Assembly: GCA_903813345.2 (NCBI GenBank)
Contig: CAIIXF020000006.1
Span: 4,483,096-4,547,095, forward strand
Reading direction: 5' to 3'
Length of the DNA stretch: 64,000 bases
Origin: Owenia fusiformis
Taxonomy: Eukaryota; Annelida; Polychaeta; Sabellida; Oweniidae
Below the pieces are notes generated by a model, which made no database searches, was not told the origin of the DNA, and saw only the letters and a list, made by a program, of their open reading frames with translations. Each line of letters starts with the position of its first letter. The stretch's first letter is position 1. Below, piece by piece: positions 1 to 12,096 of this stretch. Both the position numbers and the translations under genes were made by a program.

Positions 1-660
1 TCATTTGTGTTCATGCTAAACTATTGGACAGCCGAGCACCAAGAATGCCATTGCAGGTGGAGTATGAATATGTTGATCACCGACTGGAACATACTAGCTA
101 TTCTGTAGAATATCCAAACCAATAATCTACCCCAAATCCTAACATGCCTTCCAAATTAAGTTTGGACTTACCGCCATTGTTCAGCTATAATGCGTTGTAA
201 CCTCGTTTTGAATTACGCGAGTCGCAGTCCGTGGCTTCACCCTCGTTTTGCTTATCCCCCGTGAGTAGGCTTTTCCATTTTGTAAACGTCAAAGTAACTA
301 AGTGATTGGGAAACAGTTACAGTATATATGGAGTCCCAGTGCTGTGGTACCACTCTACGACATAGCTTCGTCATGTATCGCTATGGCAAACATAGAAATT
401 AAAAAGAGTTAGCAGGGGCGACCCTGAGGCCATTACAGATCATCTGCGACCGCCGCAGGATATCTCTTGATTTCGAGGGAAAGGAGATTACGGCGGCCGC
501 GTGCTGTTAATCCAAGTCGTAGAGCAAATGTGACTAAGATATAAATCATTTCGACCTTTTCTTTTCAGTGTTTCTTTCCGATAATAAAAACAAAATCACG
601 TGCAAATGGTATATTTTCTCAATAGCACACTGCTAAATCTAATTTGTTGTTATTTTATAG
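1..660. other. Upstream region without a recognised gene
   Basis: I find no coding exon with supporting splice sites here. The fibrinogen-related gene that follows must have an upstream exon with start codon and signal peptide, because its first visible exon (661) opens with an acceptor. No ATG-led exon with a suitable donor is convincing in this stretch, so that exon may lie outside the window. Confidence 0.5.
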
Positions 661-3512
661 CATTTGTGTATTTCCAGTTTGTAATAAATCATCACGGATG
701 TTTGAAACTATTCAAGAACAACTGATGAGCTTTCGACATAATGACCCAAATAATATTGCAAACGGTAACTAATTTAATTTAATTGTTTCACTTCAATATG
801 GTGTCAAAGTAAAACGTACATGTATTAAACATACTCAAAATGATATAGTTGTGTTTTGATTAGATTTATAATGAGGCGGGGAGGTATACCCCTTATTTTC
901 CAAATTATTCCCGGATAAAGAACCATTGGAAAAGAAGATAAGGGCTGCAACTGGTTGAAAAATAATTTTGAAGTACCAATCAAATGAGAGATGTTGATAT
1001 TTAATCAATCAATATCAAATTATATTCTACACATTACTATATGATGCGAAAATTTCGTGAGTAAATATCAAAAATCTTTGAAATGAGAGCATTTTCCGTG
1101 AACTTATTGAACGACCTGCTACACTTGTATGATAACGTGGAACGTGTAAAGGTGTGTTCCTATAATTATTCAAGAATCAAGATGTAAAGAATCATGTCTA
1201 TTCTTTGTATTTTGTAGTTTTAAAGAAAAAAATGATTTAAAAATTTGAACTGAAACAAGTAATAATACAAGCGTTATGTTAAACTTTCATACTGTAAATA
1301 TTTTGTTATCTTATAGCGAATTGCAACGAGTCGACATTTGGAAACGAAGCATCAAATGAAGATCTTGTAATTATGAAGCAACAAATGAAGAAACTAGTAG
1401 AAACGTGTCAGACAGGATTAGATGACCAAGTTAGTAAACGATTTAAAATAGGCTATAACAGAAAGTTTATATAAAATGATTGTAGGGGAAATTGACAGAT
1501 TGAACACACTTCATAACTGTTGGGCATTTTCAGAAGAAAAGAATGACAAGAAATATTGTTAGCCATTACCTTTTACATTCGTTCGACTTCACTTCTTAAA
1601 AGAGAGTTTCGTCGGTAGTTTTACTTTATAACTAGACTCTGCGCGGATGGCAGCTAGCCATTAAACTTCGCCAATTTTTTATTCATATCCTTATTTGACT
1701 TTTTAATTATACAGTGCGTATCAAAAAAAAACGCAACAGATCGTTATCTCGGAAAAGCACAAAACCAGTGATAACAGCATTGATTTCATTCAATGCATTG
1801 TAAAGCCATGTGTCTCCTCTTTACAATGATATATCATTCATTGATATTTGGTCATGGTTGGGCGAGTAATCATTCCATTTGCAAAGTGCGCCAAAATTAG
1901 CTTTGAGCCAAGTTATAAAAATCGCAAAAGTCAGTGTACGGAGCCCGATGCAATATTGGAAGAAAACATAAAACCAATGCTGATTGCATCCTTTTCATTC
2001 AATGTACCAAAAAGCCGGATTACTCCTCCTTGCAATGGACTATCATTCATTCACGGGGAGTCATGGCTGACCGAATAATCGTAGATTTTGCAAAGTGGGG
2101 CAAAATTCAGCTCGAACCCAAGTTTTAAACATTGCAAAAGTCAATACAACGGGCAAAGGGGCTATTGAAAGAAGGTGTGACAGGTGTGGTATAGACAGTA
2201 AAGTGTTCATACTCATACTCTTGCAAGAATACATCTAATACCCCTCCAAATTGCTACCACTTTCTTGCACATAAAGATGCGCTCATCTGTCCACGTCATG
2301 CATGGTTCAGCCCTGAGTCATCTGTGGGTTAAAGCAGAGAAAAGCAGCCCATGGGCAATTCTTTCTCGAGGTTTTGCAATATCTGGTGGAGGAATTGTGA
2401 GCACAGATGCTCCTGAGAGAGCTCCAAAAGAAAAAGTCACAAGAATTCAAGTCAGGGGAACTTCCATTGGCACTTAACCCTTGCACTGATTTTTTCAATA
2501 TCTAAAACTTGGCTAAGAGCCGATTTTGACCCACTGTGCAAATGGAAGGATTTCTCACTCAACCATCACCACATGTGAATGAATGACATATCATTGCAAA
2601 GAGGAGAGACATGGCTTTATGGCACATTGAATGAAATTGATGTAGTCATCACTAGTTTTGTTATTTACCGAGATAGCTACTTGTTGCGTTTTTTTTGATA
2701 CGCCCTGTAAATGTGCAATATGGACTGGGTGGGTAAAACCTTTCCCAAAAAGCCCTTGATATGCCATCGTGTATTTTAAATCAACCAGCAGATTGGATAA
2801 CTTATTGGTGTAAATCTTCTCATCATTCACCTATTTTAATTTCTTTAGGCCGCATAGCAGAAGATTGCAGCAGACATTCGGATGGAGCTCATACAATAAC
2901 CACCAAGAATGGTAGATTTTTTCTTGCAAGATGTGAAGCTGGTTGGCTTATCCTTGCACATCGTTTTGATGGGAGTGTGGACTTCAACCTGGATTGGGCA
3001 GCTTACAAACAGGGCTTTGGTGATATCATGAAAGAACACTTCATAGGAATGGACAGCATTGTTTCTGTATTGCAACAAAAGAGATACAAAGCTAGGTTTG
3101 AGCTTACAACATGGGAGAATGAGACACGATATGCAGAATATAAAACCTTTAACATTAATGATGAAAATGACAAATACAGGTTAAATATTGATGGGTACAG
3201 TGGTACAGCAGGTGATTCTACAGACTGGATTCTATGCTATATTCGAATCATGTTCAATTCTCCACAAAGGAATCTGATAACGATGGTTCTAGTACTTCTA
3301 ATTGTGCTGTCACTTATCGTGGACCTTATTGGTATGGAAACGGTTGTAATGGTTCACATGACTCTGTCTTTGGCAAATACATAAAAGGTTCCGAATGTCC
3401 AAGTGCTTACGGTTGTATAAATAGGTATTATTGGCCTGGGAAACTCCCTGGGGTTACTACCAATTATTTTTACTCGTTTAGAGAGGTAAAGCTCAAAATC
3501 CGACCAATTTAA
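661..3512 (+). pseudogene. Fibrinogen-related domain (FReD) protein, 3' part, frameshifted
   Basis: Three exons can be chained by phase: 661-764, 1317-1433 and 2849-3512. The first two encode about 73 residues of linker with Cys residues and a short helical stretch (KQQMKKLVET). The last encodes a fibrinogen C-terminal domain: AGWLILAHRFDGSVDF near its start, then KESDNDGSSTSNCA (the calcium-site and Cys region), YRGPYWYGNGC, and the C-terminal FREVKLKIRP, ending in TAA at 3510-3512. Proteins of this family are secreted lectin-like recognition molecules (ficolin, tachylectin and mollusc FREP relatives). The reading frame breaks near 3214-3233: GATTCTA occurs twice 14 bases apart, and removing one 14-base unit restores family spacing between GDS and FST. 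The usual GEFWLG-type motif is also altered (HFIGMDS). It is a pseudogene, a null allele or an assembly error. The 5' end with signal peptide is not seen. The second intron carries a 1 kb transposon. Confidence 0.75.
1712..2707. mobile_element. Non-autonomous Tc1/mariner-like element in FReD intron
   Basis: Ends are CAGTGCGTATCA on the left and TGATACGCCCTG on the right, inverted and matching at 11 of 12 positions, flanked on both sides by TA (1710-1711 and 2708-2709), the target duplication of the Tc1/mariner superfamily. The inverted similarity continues about 130 bp inward (1712-1843 against about 2578-2707). Internally, 1775-1965 and 1980-2170 are diverged direct copies of the subterminal sequence. 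No transposase reading frame is visible; the short open frames inside are not recognisable. It is a passenger element needing a transposase from elsewhere. Confidence 0.85.
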
Positions 3513-3539
3513 AAGAGGCTCTATCCCATAGGATATCAC

Positions 3540-3545
3540 AATAAA
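3540..3545 (+). terminator. Poly(A) signal of FReD gene
   Basis: AATAAA begins 28 bases after the TAA stop of the fibrinogen domain exon, a typical position for a short 3' UTR. It suggests that the locus was, or still is, transcribed. Confidence 0.55.
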
Positions 3546-6212
3546 GACCCCTCTGGACCTTTTTGCATATTGAGGTTCACCACATATTCATCCATCTACT
3601 CACCAAATAAGAAGTCTCAAATCCCCCGCTTTCAGTGTTAATTTTGCGATTGTGCAGACCGATCTAATTATTTTTACGGGAATTCATTCAGTCTGAAGTT
3701 TAAATATACCGGGGAAATCCCCTTTTATCTGATTGGTCGTTGATTTTGTTTATCATGAACCTGATTGGTTGCCTGGTTTAATGCGCTTGTGGGCGCTTGT
3801 GTAACTCAATGGGGATTCCCCTCGCTAGCCGAGGAATTGATTGTGTTTAATTCTGGAGGCTGGTTGTTCTGTCGATTATATCAATATTTCGGCAATAATA
3901 TACCCATAGGTTATTCCCAAGATACATGTATATCCATGGTGTGTGAGATATTATATGAGCAATAAAAAGGGACATCGATTGTCTGGGCGAGAAACCTATG
4001 GTATAATGCATCTTTAAAGGGTTCCGATTAGCATCCCGTATAAAAACAATATGGCGGCTCCAGGCGAATCAACTGGATCAGTCTATTTTTAAGAAATAAG
4101 GGGAGTTCTGTAAAATCCAGTTTATTGAAATTGTCTTTGAGATAAAGTAATCCGTTGATAATGATTTTGAAAACATTATCCAAAGAGTGATTGCGTTCAA
4201 ATAATACATGTACAACAGCCAATATAAATTCTTGTATTAGAAGCCGGTTTGTCTTGCTTTGTTTCATTTGTAGGATATTTCATATGCCAAGCTGTGTGCT
4301 GTTAATGGGGAAAACTTTAGATGCCAATTTTTCCTTATTATACACAAATAGAAGATCCTGAAACTTCACCCATAAATGTGGAATTGATTTGTCAAATTAA
4401 AAATCACCCTTTTATAAATGTGTGACGATCTATAATATACTTATGCTATATAACAGTTAGAGGTGTTGACACAACGACCTCGAACCTGTGAACCCTTGAG
4501 TAATATTCCGGGATCGGGCCTTTTATACTAAACGGTGAGCAACACCAGAAACGAGCGTTCGATTTGCTAAACGATATGCGTCACCCTTTAAATGACGTTT
4601 TCAGAAAGACAATTTTACGTCGTCTAGCATTATATACTAGTAATGATTTAAAATATTGCAAAATACAAGACTGGTCATGTAATACGTTGGTGCACGTACC
4701 CCCCCCCCCCCCTCCTTTAGTCACACCAAACTAGTTTTCAAAACTAACCCTACTATCACATCAAACTAGTTCTCACTACGTTCTCGAAAACGGGCTTCAA
4801 CTGTGTACGAACGGACTGGACGTACTTAGGACCGTTTGGGGTCTATTTAGAAACTTCATCGAACGTACTCGAACGGGTAGGTCCTCTAGAACTTAGAACA
4901 TGATCAAAATGTTACACCTGTTTTCCAAAGACATCTTGGAGATTACATGTAATATGAAAATATTAGTTCAATACTGATTGAAGGACGGTCCAGTCAAGAT
5001 GGCTAATCCGTTCCTACTTAGATACTTTTTGCTAAAGGATGCATCGTGTTCACAGATATATGCATGAAGAGAGCATTGTTAAAAGCACGAAAGAGAGCAG
5101 CACGATTTGGTGCATATACGAGGAATACTAGGAATATGGAAGAACGCCAGGTAAAGAAGAAGGTGGTTCCTCTTCTCGATATTTTGGGACAATATTGGGA
5201 ACAATGGTTTGGACAAAAGAAAGGACTGTGTTACACATTTAAACAGAAAGTTTCAATTTTTCCGTTCAGCGCAGCGCACAAAACCGGGTTAAGAGCTCTT
5301 GGCTAAAACCGATGGATTACACTGGCTTGTAAAACGTTTAATATGTTTTGGCTATGACTAGGGTCCTAAAACGTTTTGGTTAAGCGCTCTTTTGTAAAAC
5401 ATTTTAACGGTAAAACGTTTTACCCAAGACGTCTTAGGGCCGTATTGTAAATCCAGCTCATGATTTTTAAATTGAATATCATCAAGTCCCCTTATTTGTT
5501 GCCATATACAACAGTAACAGGTATGCCTAAAATCTGTAAACTTGAAACAACGCTTTAATCGGCATATATCATTATGTTAAAAATGCTGCATATCATTTGG
5601 CTTCCTAATTGCTGTTCTGGCAAGATTTTTTTAATATCTGCTGTAACGAACTTTTATAGAGGTCGAACGTCAACCATCTGCCTCAATATAGTGTATATTT
5701 TTGGAATCTCAACAAAGTCAACCCATACAAAGCAAAAAACCTCTAATCTGAACGCCCCAAAGATAGGATTAGAGTTCGGTTAAGCAGGTGTTCCGATCAC
5801 TAGTTTTGTGTTTGTCAATTAGAGATAACAAATTTGAGACCAAGTAAGTGTTCACATTGAGAGGTGTTTACATTGAGAGGTGTTCACATTGAGAGGTGTT
5901 TACAGATGTGGTGATCGGATATACAGTTATCATTGCGTTAATAAGTGATTCTTGTGTTATGAACATCCCAAGTCACATGTACTGATATGCCCAGCTACTT
6001 TAAAAGTATTTTGTGTACCATTACCAATGAACGTCTTTCTACACTAAATGTATTGGGCTTACTAGTTTTTGAGTTATTGCCAATACAGGACGACTGATTC
6101 ACTGACTGATCCATCAATGAAGGACTTGAGAATATCCCTCTACCAAATTTTGTTCATTGGAATAAAACATGAAAACAAATCTAAGGCTTGTAATTTGTCA
6201 TTTCACATTCAT
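3546..6212. other. Intergenic region, no gene seen
   Basis: Only short frames of no recognisable composition occur, including one of 86 codons at 5046-5306. Visible structure is limited to a cytosine run at about 4699-4712, an AAAACGTTTT-rich stretch at 5325-5430 and four copies of an 18-bp repeat at 5837-5907. Confidence 0.5.
5837..5907. repeat. 18-bp tandem repeat (GAGGTGTTCACATT type)
   Basis: About four units of GAGAGGTGTTYACATT follow one another. A related GAGGTGTTCA-containing run occurs at 44837-44890, so the motif is dispersed in this genome. Confidence 0.6.
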
Positions 6213-6218
6213 TTTATT
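6213..6218 (-). terminator. Poly(A) signal of FKBP4-like gene
   Basis: On the minus strand AATAAA lies about 200 bases downstream of the distal stop codon at 6414-6416, consistent with a short 3' UTR for the distal last exon. I saw no comparable hexamer directly behind the proximal alternative last exon. Confidence 0.5.
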
Positions 6219-6413
6219 CTAAGTATCAAACGAATATATCATTGATGTCACGGTGCACTGCAACAAGCACTGTATTTTCTATTCTGCCATAGAAGAATCA
6301 AAAGTAAGTAACACTTCAATCCTTCACCTGTCCACCCCTACAATGTCTCATTGTTCTACTTGATGCCACGGTTCTCCCAACATTCATTCCACTAATTGAA
6401 AATGTCTGTCATT

Positions 6414-9400
6414 TCACTCAGATGTTGTAACAGCCTCATCATTTATAGCAGTTTCCGCTTCATTCACATCAGGTTTCTCATCAACTACAGCTTTTTTCAC
6501 AGCTTCTGCCTGAAAATTATCCAATGCCATTGAAGCCATTTGGTTGTTCAAGTATAGCCATTACAAAATCTCCACTGTGTAATCTCTATTGTGTAACTCA
6601 ATACCATGCCTTTCATTAGCATTCTGGTTCAAATATAACCATGTCGGGACTCAAATAGGTTTGGTTGATGGTCATGTACAACCAATTCTTCGTGACTCAC
6701 AAAATGACACACTGAGAGGGCACTTTTAAATGACTACTTTGTATGATTTCATGAATGAGCATATTCAATCTATTGGTGTGACTGGACCATTGCCATTAGT
6801 TCTACGTGGTGGCATAGCTTCACCAAAGGCAGCACATTCTTGCTCCAATGGCATCATACCATCAGCCATTGAATTGTCCCAATCATCTATTGTTTCAAAC
6901 ACACAGTTCTTTTCTCTATCCAAGTCTAGTGCTGCATTTTTCTGCAAAGGAGAAAACTGCAGCTTTAGTCTCAGATTGAGAAAACAACCCATGAGTGTCA
7001 CAATACAGAGTGGGCCAAAAAAGTGTTATTCATTCTAAACTGGCAAGAATATAACAAACTAACATTTTTGGTCCACCCTGTCGTAAATATAAATATGTCC
7101 ATGCAACTGGCCAGCATGATGTCTATGAAGATCAATAAAATAATCTGACATTTGACTGCACAAGATCAAAAGCTAACTTATACTATGAGAGCCTATAGCA
7201 TGAGTATGTACTGCTTTAAGTTAACAAGAAGCGAGTTAGTATATGCTATACCTGTTCCTCCTTCTTGGCAAACTTTTCAAACATTCCTCCATATAAACTT
7301 TTCTGTCGATTCTTCTCCTTTGTGATATGTTGCTGGCATTGAGCAGCTTTTCTAATTGCTTGTTTATTGCTAGGGTTAGCGCGGAGAGCTGCATCGTAAT
7401 CTTTCTTTGCAATTTCATAGTCTTGCAATGCAAAGTAAGCCTGTAAAATGAAAAGAATTTAAAATTAAGAAAAGGAAAATTCACAATCTATGCATTTTAA
7501 TCCATCCGCACTTACTTTTTAGGATTTAAGGTGACACCTAAACAAATTTGTTATCTTAACTCTTTTTGAATCTATGTCAAAATCTAAATTTATAATTCAT
7601 TATTTTCAATCTTAAGGCTAAATATTAGTGATTTGCCATTTAGATTAAACCTATTTTCCAACTCCCTTATGATATAAAATATACTTATATTTGCATTAAC
7701 TCACCTCTCCCCGCCTGAAATGAGCCTTTTCATTGTCTTTATCAATGTCAAGTGCTTTATTACAATGTTCCAGCACAGCAGGGTGGTCACTGAACTTCAG
7801 TTCACAATGTGCACAGTTCAGGTAGCCAGCCAGCAGTGTCTTATTGTAGTCTGCAAGCTTATCCCCTGTGACACCTTCTAGGCTCTCATCCTCAAGATAT
7901 TTTATGACACGTAGGTAATGGCTGTATGCTGCTTCTAAGCTACCCTTCTACAAATGTATTAAATGGTTTTATCATTTCTGAACTCAATTTTGTCACACTG
8001 TGATATTGATTAACAAGATGCATCTTGGCATTAATATGCTCTTCCATCAGTAAAAATCTCTAGTTGGATAAATAGTCTTCCTGAATTTTATGACATTAGA
8101 TTTACTTGGCACCCCCCTAACAACCAAGCAGAACAGTATAGCATGTTTCACGGTTTGATGAAAAATATTGAATGCAAAAACATTTTTGTCAAGTGTATTA
8201 TTTAGTGAATGTCCTATATAACTCAAGCACAAAGTTCTTACCCATGATTTACTCTCTAGTTAAACTTACTTTCAAAAAACCTGTCCCCTTTTCTTTAACA
8301 ATGATTGCCTGTTGTACTTTTTCTTCTGTTGACATCTCCCAGTTTTCTTTGGCCTGTAAAATAATTGTAAATAGCAAATCAACAATCAAGCAGTGATGTC
8401 AGGGTATAGCGATACACAGTGAGCATCTAAACAAAAGGCAAAAATGTAGTGCATGTTTTGTAAAATCATAAATCAAACAACAGTCATAAATAGCAGTCCT
8501 AAATAAAAATCTAGATATCTCCCTACTGTACATATTGCAAAATTACCTCATAATATTTGCAGATACTGGTATACAAATAATTGGATTTGAAAAGACTATC
8601 ACTTATCTTGCAATATCTAGCAGAATTACCTGTTGCTATAGTTCAAACAGACAAGGAAGCATGTCTTAAAAAATGTCAAAGAAACTGTGACACTGTTCAA
8701 CTTACATTCTCCATACTTATGAGTTCTATTTCATAATCTAACTCTGCATTTGCTGGAATCTTGAACTCTGGATTGCCAGCTTCCCTGAAACCATACTCTG
8801 GCTTTATGACGACTCTGCACCTTTCATCCACTTTCATACTGCTTATAGCTAGGTCTACGCCCCATGGAATGTTATGTTGGCTCCCTTCCCCAAGAATGAA
8901 TGATAGTTCTCTTGTGTCAAATGCCTGGTCATTGTAATATCCTATTATCTTTACTGGAAACAAAACAACATTACATTATTCTTGGGTATAATGATGGGTA
9001 TTTAGTATTTATATTCGGTGAAGCTACTTAACTATAAATAGTACAAGCTCATTAATTCTTGTATCCAGCCACTGGTTCTCTGTGTAGATTTATATAGATA
9101 AGAAAATTTACACACAAGCTTGGTGCTAGACTTATCAACACATGAACATGACGACATGTCCGAGAGAAAGTTGTTTAATGTTTCACATAATAGTTACAAT
9201 TCAAAAATTGGGGGTATATTTGTGTGCTGACCTTTGACCTGAGCTCCCATACGTGGTGTGTCATCATCCTCTCTGTTTGGTGCATCTCTTAAGGTAGACT
9301 TCATTACACCGCCATCTTTTTTATCTGTGACATCATCTCCTTGAAAAAGACATAAATTATACATGTACATATTGTATGAGTAAACTTGAAGGATCATGAT

Positions 9401-10745
9401 TCATAGTAAAGTGGATATATCATAGGTATGCACTCACATTGCAAAGCGAAGACTGGGACATTTATATGAACTTCTTAGTCCATAGTCCATAGTGAGCCAA
9501 AAAAGGTAATCTAGACAAATCGTAATAATAACCCAGTCATCCAGCATGGGTTTAAAATCATATTTGGCATAATTTAATCTGGTTATGTTCTTTCATTCTA
9601 CCAAGTTCCATTGGTGGTTATGATCTTATGGCCATACTCTGAACAGTAAGTAACAGTGTCTTAAAATAGAAATGAAAATATTAATAAGTGAATCCAAAAG
9701 TACCTTTGAATGATATGAGCTCTACTTCAAATTTAAGGATTGAATTTGGAGGTATTGTTGGTGGGCTTCCACTTGCCCCATATGCATAGTCAGATCTGCA
9801 TGTAAGGATGGCTATCTCCCCTATCGCCATGGTGGCTACGCCCTCATCCCAGCCCTTGATCACCTGCCCTGTAGAATACAAGTTCAAAATTGTAATCATG
9901 GGTAATAGAGGTACATACATGTATAGCAATGTAAGTGATGACTGGCTTCTAGTCTGATGACCTATATGAAGATTTAAATTGTTATGCTAATAGTTGTGAT
10001 TTGCTATTCAGTAAATTTTTATATCTTTAAGGTCAGACTGCATGGTCGGAATTTTGATGCAATCCTCAGTAGTTACATGTTATTTTTCAAAGATCAATCA
10101 CTCCTTCCCCACATTATCTACATCTTTCAGGTTTGCACAAAGACTGCACTAATGTACCAGGAAGAGTGTAAAATGTATAGAAAACTAGAAATGTCACTGA
10201 ATTTACATGTACTTGTTTCTTATACAATTTATGAAAAAACATTCTTCATTTCTAGGTTCATTGGTGCACTCTTTGTGCAAATCCGAAAGATGTAGACAAT
10301 GTTTGGAATGAGTGATTGATCTTTGAAAAATAACATAAGACTCCATTGGGAATTGCAACGAAATTCCGAAACATGCTATATCTTCTGGTTCGTATGATCA
10401 CGAGAAAATTTTCAGTTCACTGTTGAAAAATCATCTTCTATTACTACATAATTTTAATGAGTATCTTTATAGTCTACTACATTGGTATTATGTTTACACT
10501 GTACCTTTCCCGAGGGTGAAGACAAAGGGATCATTGCGATCACGACTGGAGTCAAACTTGTCGCCAGAGAGCAGTCTTCCAACATAATGCACCTCTACCT
10601 TATTCCCAGTGCCAGGTCGCCTGCCTCCAGCACCTTCTACTAGAATTTGTTTATACAAACCGCCGTCTTGAGCTTTAGAAATGTCAACCATTCCTTCGGT
10701 TGGAGAAATTTCTGGAATTCCACTTGCTGCATCATTTTGCTCCAT
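6414..10745 (-). CDS. FKBP4: FKBP4/FKBP52-like peptidyl-prolyl isomerase, Hsp90 co-chaperone
   Basis: Eight coding exons join in phase (transcript order): 10745-10505, 9868-9704, 9339-9232, 8953-8706, 8353-8270, 7947-7705, 7440-7252, 6509-6414; 457 codons before the stop, close to vertebrate FKBP52. The first FK506-binding domain (residues about 30-140) keeps the active-site set: Tyr54, FDSSRDR (64-70), FVF (74-76), GQVIKGW to Trp87, and YAYG at 108-111. A second, degenerate FKBP domain follows (ALFD-type site replaced by AFDTRELSF). Exons 6-7 carry TPR repeats with NCAHCELK and [12 protein letters not shown], which hold the carboxylate-clamp residues that bind the EEVD tail of Hsp90. In the family these proteins work in cytosolic and nuclear Hsp90 complexes. 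The start ATG has no upstream acceptor close by, so this is probably the first exon. It is divergent from ACSS3. FKBP5 or a pre-split FKBP4/5 ancestor is an equally good name. Confidence 0.9.
6765..6941 (-). CDS. Alternative proximal last exon of FKBP4-like gene
   Basis: On the minus strand a strong acceptor (TTTTCTCCTTTGCAG) precedes 58 codons and a TGA, in the same phase 0 as the distal last exon. Joined to exon 7 (ending at 7252) it replaces the 31-residue tail by 58 residues, giving about 484 residues. The tail is acidic then basic ([21 protein letters not shown]) and does not resemble the FKBP52 C-terminus. It has no homology to the distal exon, so it is not a duplicate. It may be a real tissue-specific tail or an unused open stretch; the acceptor quality and open frame are the support. 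Confidence 0.5.
   Translation of the reverse strand, partial: KNAALDLDREKNCVFETIDDWDNSMADGMMPLEQECAAFGEAMPPRRTNGNGPVTPID
7006..7080. mobile_element. Miniature inverted-repeat element (CAGAGTGGGCC ends)
   Basis: CAGAGTGGGCCAAAAAAGTG on the left is mirrored by TTTTTGGTCCACCCTG on the right. The sequence is preceded by TA; the right flank is TC, so the target duplication is imperfect. It shares ends with the element at 53920-53984. It sits in the intron just upstream, in gene orientation, of the alternative FKBP exon. Confidence 0.6.
10037..10378. mobile_element. Fold-back element, copy 1, in FKBP intron 1
   Basis: Two arms of about 130 bp are inverted copies of each other: the left arm starts TGCATGGTCGGAATTTTGATG and the right arm ends CGAAATTCCGAAACATGC. 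Both contain the shared core TTTTTCAAAGATCAATCACTC. The same sequence occurs again at 50567-50829, so this is a repeat family. No coding capacity is seen. Confidence 0.75.
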
Positions 10746-12092
10746 TTCTCGGCTAGATTTACACTGAAAACTCCGTAAATCGATTCAGGAACTTCAAATG
10801 GTCTATTGATTTATTTATTATGATGTAATGTAGTGTTATTTTTCAGTTTTGTTTGAAAAGGCACCTTTTTAGCTTCATTTAAAAAAGAACCGGAAGCATG
10901 CTAAATTTGACAGAGCGATCCTTATTTAATTTCCACATTGCTCTCACAGAATTATGACCGTTTTCATATCGCATTTGAAGGATAGTTCAGTTGCTTTGCT
11001 AAGAAAAATTACCCTTCAGAGTCTAAATCAACATAATTTATAAATATTTGAAACAAAATCATGTTTAAAAACCTTTAAATGTTTGTTTGATTGGAACGGT
11101 AAAACAAAGTCAGCACTCTCAATGGTAAGTAGTGGTAGTAAGAGCTAAAAGTTCATAAGCTTTTGGCAATTTTTCTATAAAATTACAGACACCCTACTTT
11201 TCAGACTAAGAATTCGACGTTTCTACACAAGTGTTTCCCTATTATTTTTAGTGACGGAGGTCCATAAGACACCAAGGTGTTATTAAAAATGAAAGTCCAT
11301 ACCTCAAATTACGTTGAGATCGTAGAAATCAGTTCAAATGTGCTCATTCTTCAACAAAAGTATCACAAACGCGTCATCTCGCTAAATCTCGTTTAAATCT
11401 CTATCCAAATCTCCTCTTCTCAGAGATGCATCCTGGGTAATACAGCATGGAGAATATGGGTCAGACAAAGTCAGCACTATCAATGGTATACTCTACCGTA
11501 AGATATAATAATACTAGAAGTTCACAAACTTTCTGCCATCTTGGTTTCACAACCGCTTCATCTCGCTAAATCTCGTTTGCAATCGGTCAGTGTAAAATCG
11601 TATCCTAAAGCCCGAATCCCGGGAAAGTATTCGGTTTATGGCGCGTGCGCATTAAACCCAGTAATCTGATTGGTTTAAGTTATCATGACGCATGCGCGAT
11701 TAATAACTTTGTAGGAACATTTAATTTGACATAGATGTCACTTACGTTCATATTTCACAGCGTGTCCTACCCATGATGCACCATATATTGCGGGATTTTT
11801 TTTGTTTATTGTCAAAACAAAAACTATACACCCAAAACAAATGTAATGATATAATGTCAACCTGCCCTGGATTCGTGGACGTTTGTTGTACAAACTTAAA
11901 CCGAACCAATGGCAGAAAAGCACTTTGAATCATGGGAATAAAGTACTTCCCTTAATGAAAAACCGAACCTCGTGCAGATTAACCCGACTCGTTGTTTACA
12001 CCAACAATCAATCAGATGGTATTATTACACCAAAAGAAGTGAGAAAAAGTTTTGATGACATTTAAAGACACTGTTCCTCTTTCACGTGCATT
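10746..12092. other. Upstream region of FKBP4-like gene
   Basis: This probably holds the FKBP promoter and 5' UTR next to 10745. Two diverged copies of one segment are present at about 11100-11240 and 11455-11600; both contain ACAAAGTCAGCACT and, further on, ATCTCGCTAAATCTCGTTT. No gene is seen; the short frames at 11738-12065 have no recognisable content. Confidence 0.45.
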
Positions 12093-12096
12093 ATCT

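Noticed and set aside
1848-2498. Short open frames inside the Tc1/mariner-like element
   Set aside because: No catalytic DDE-type motif pattern or helix-turn-helix region is visible; they lie on repeated subterminal DNA.
5046-5306. 86-codon open frame with basic residues
   Set aside because: No recognisable motif and no neighbouring exons or regulatory signals.
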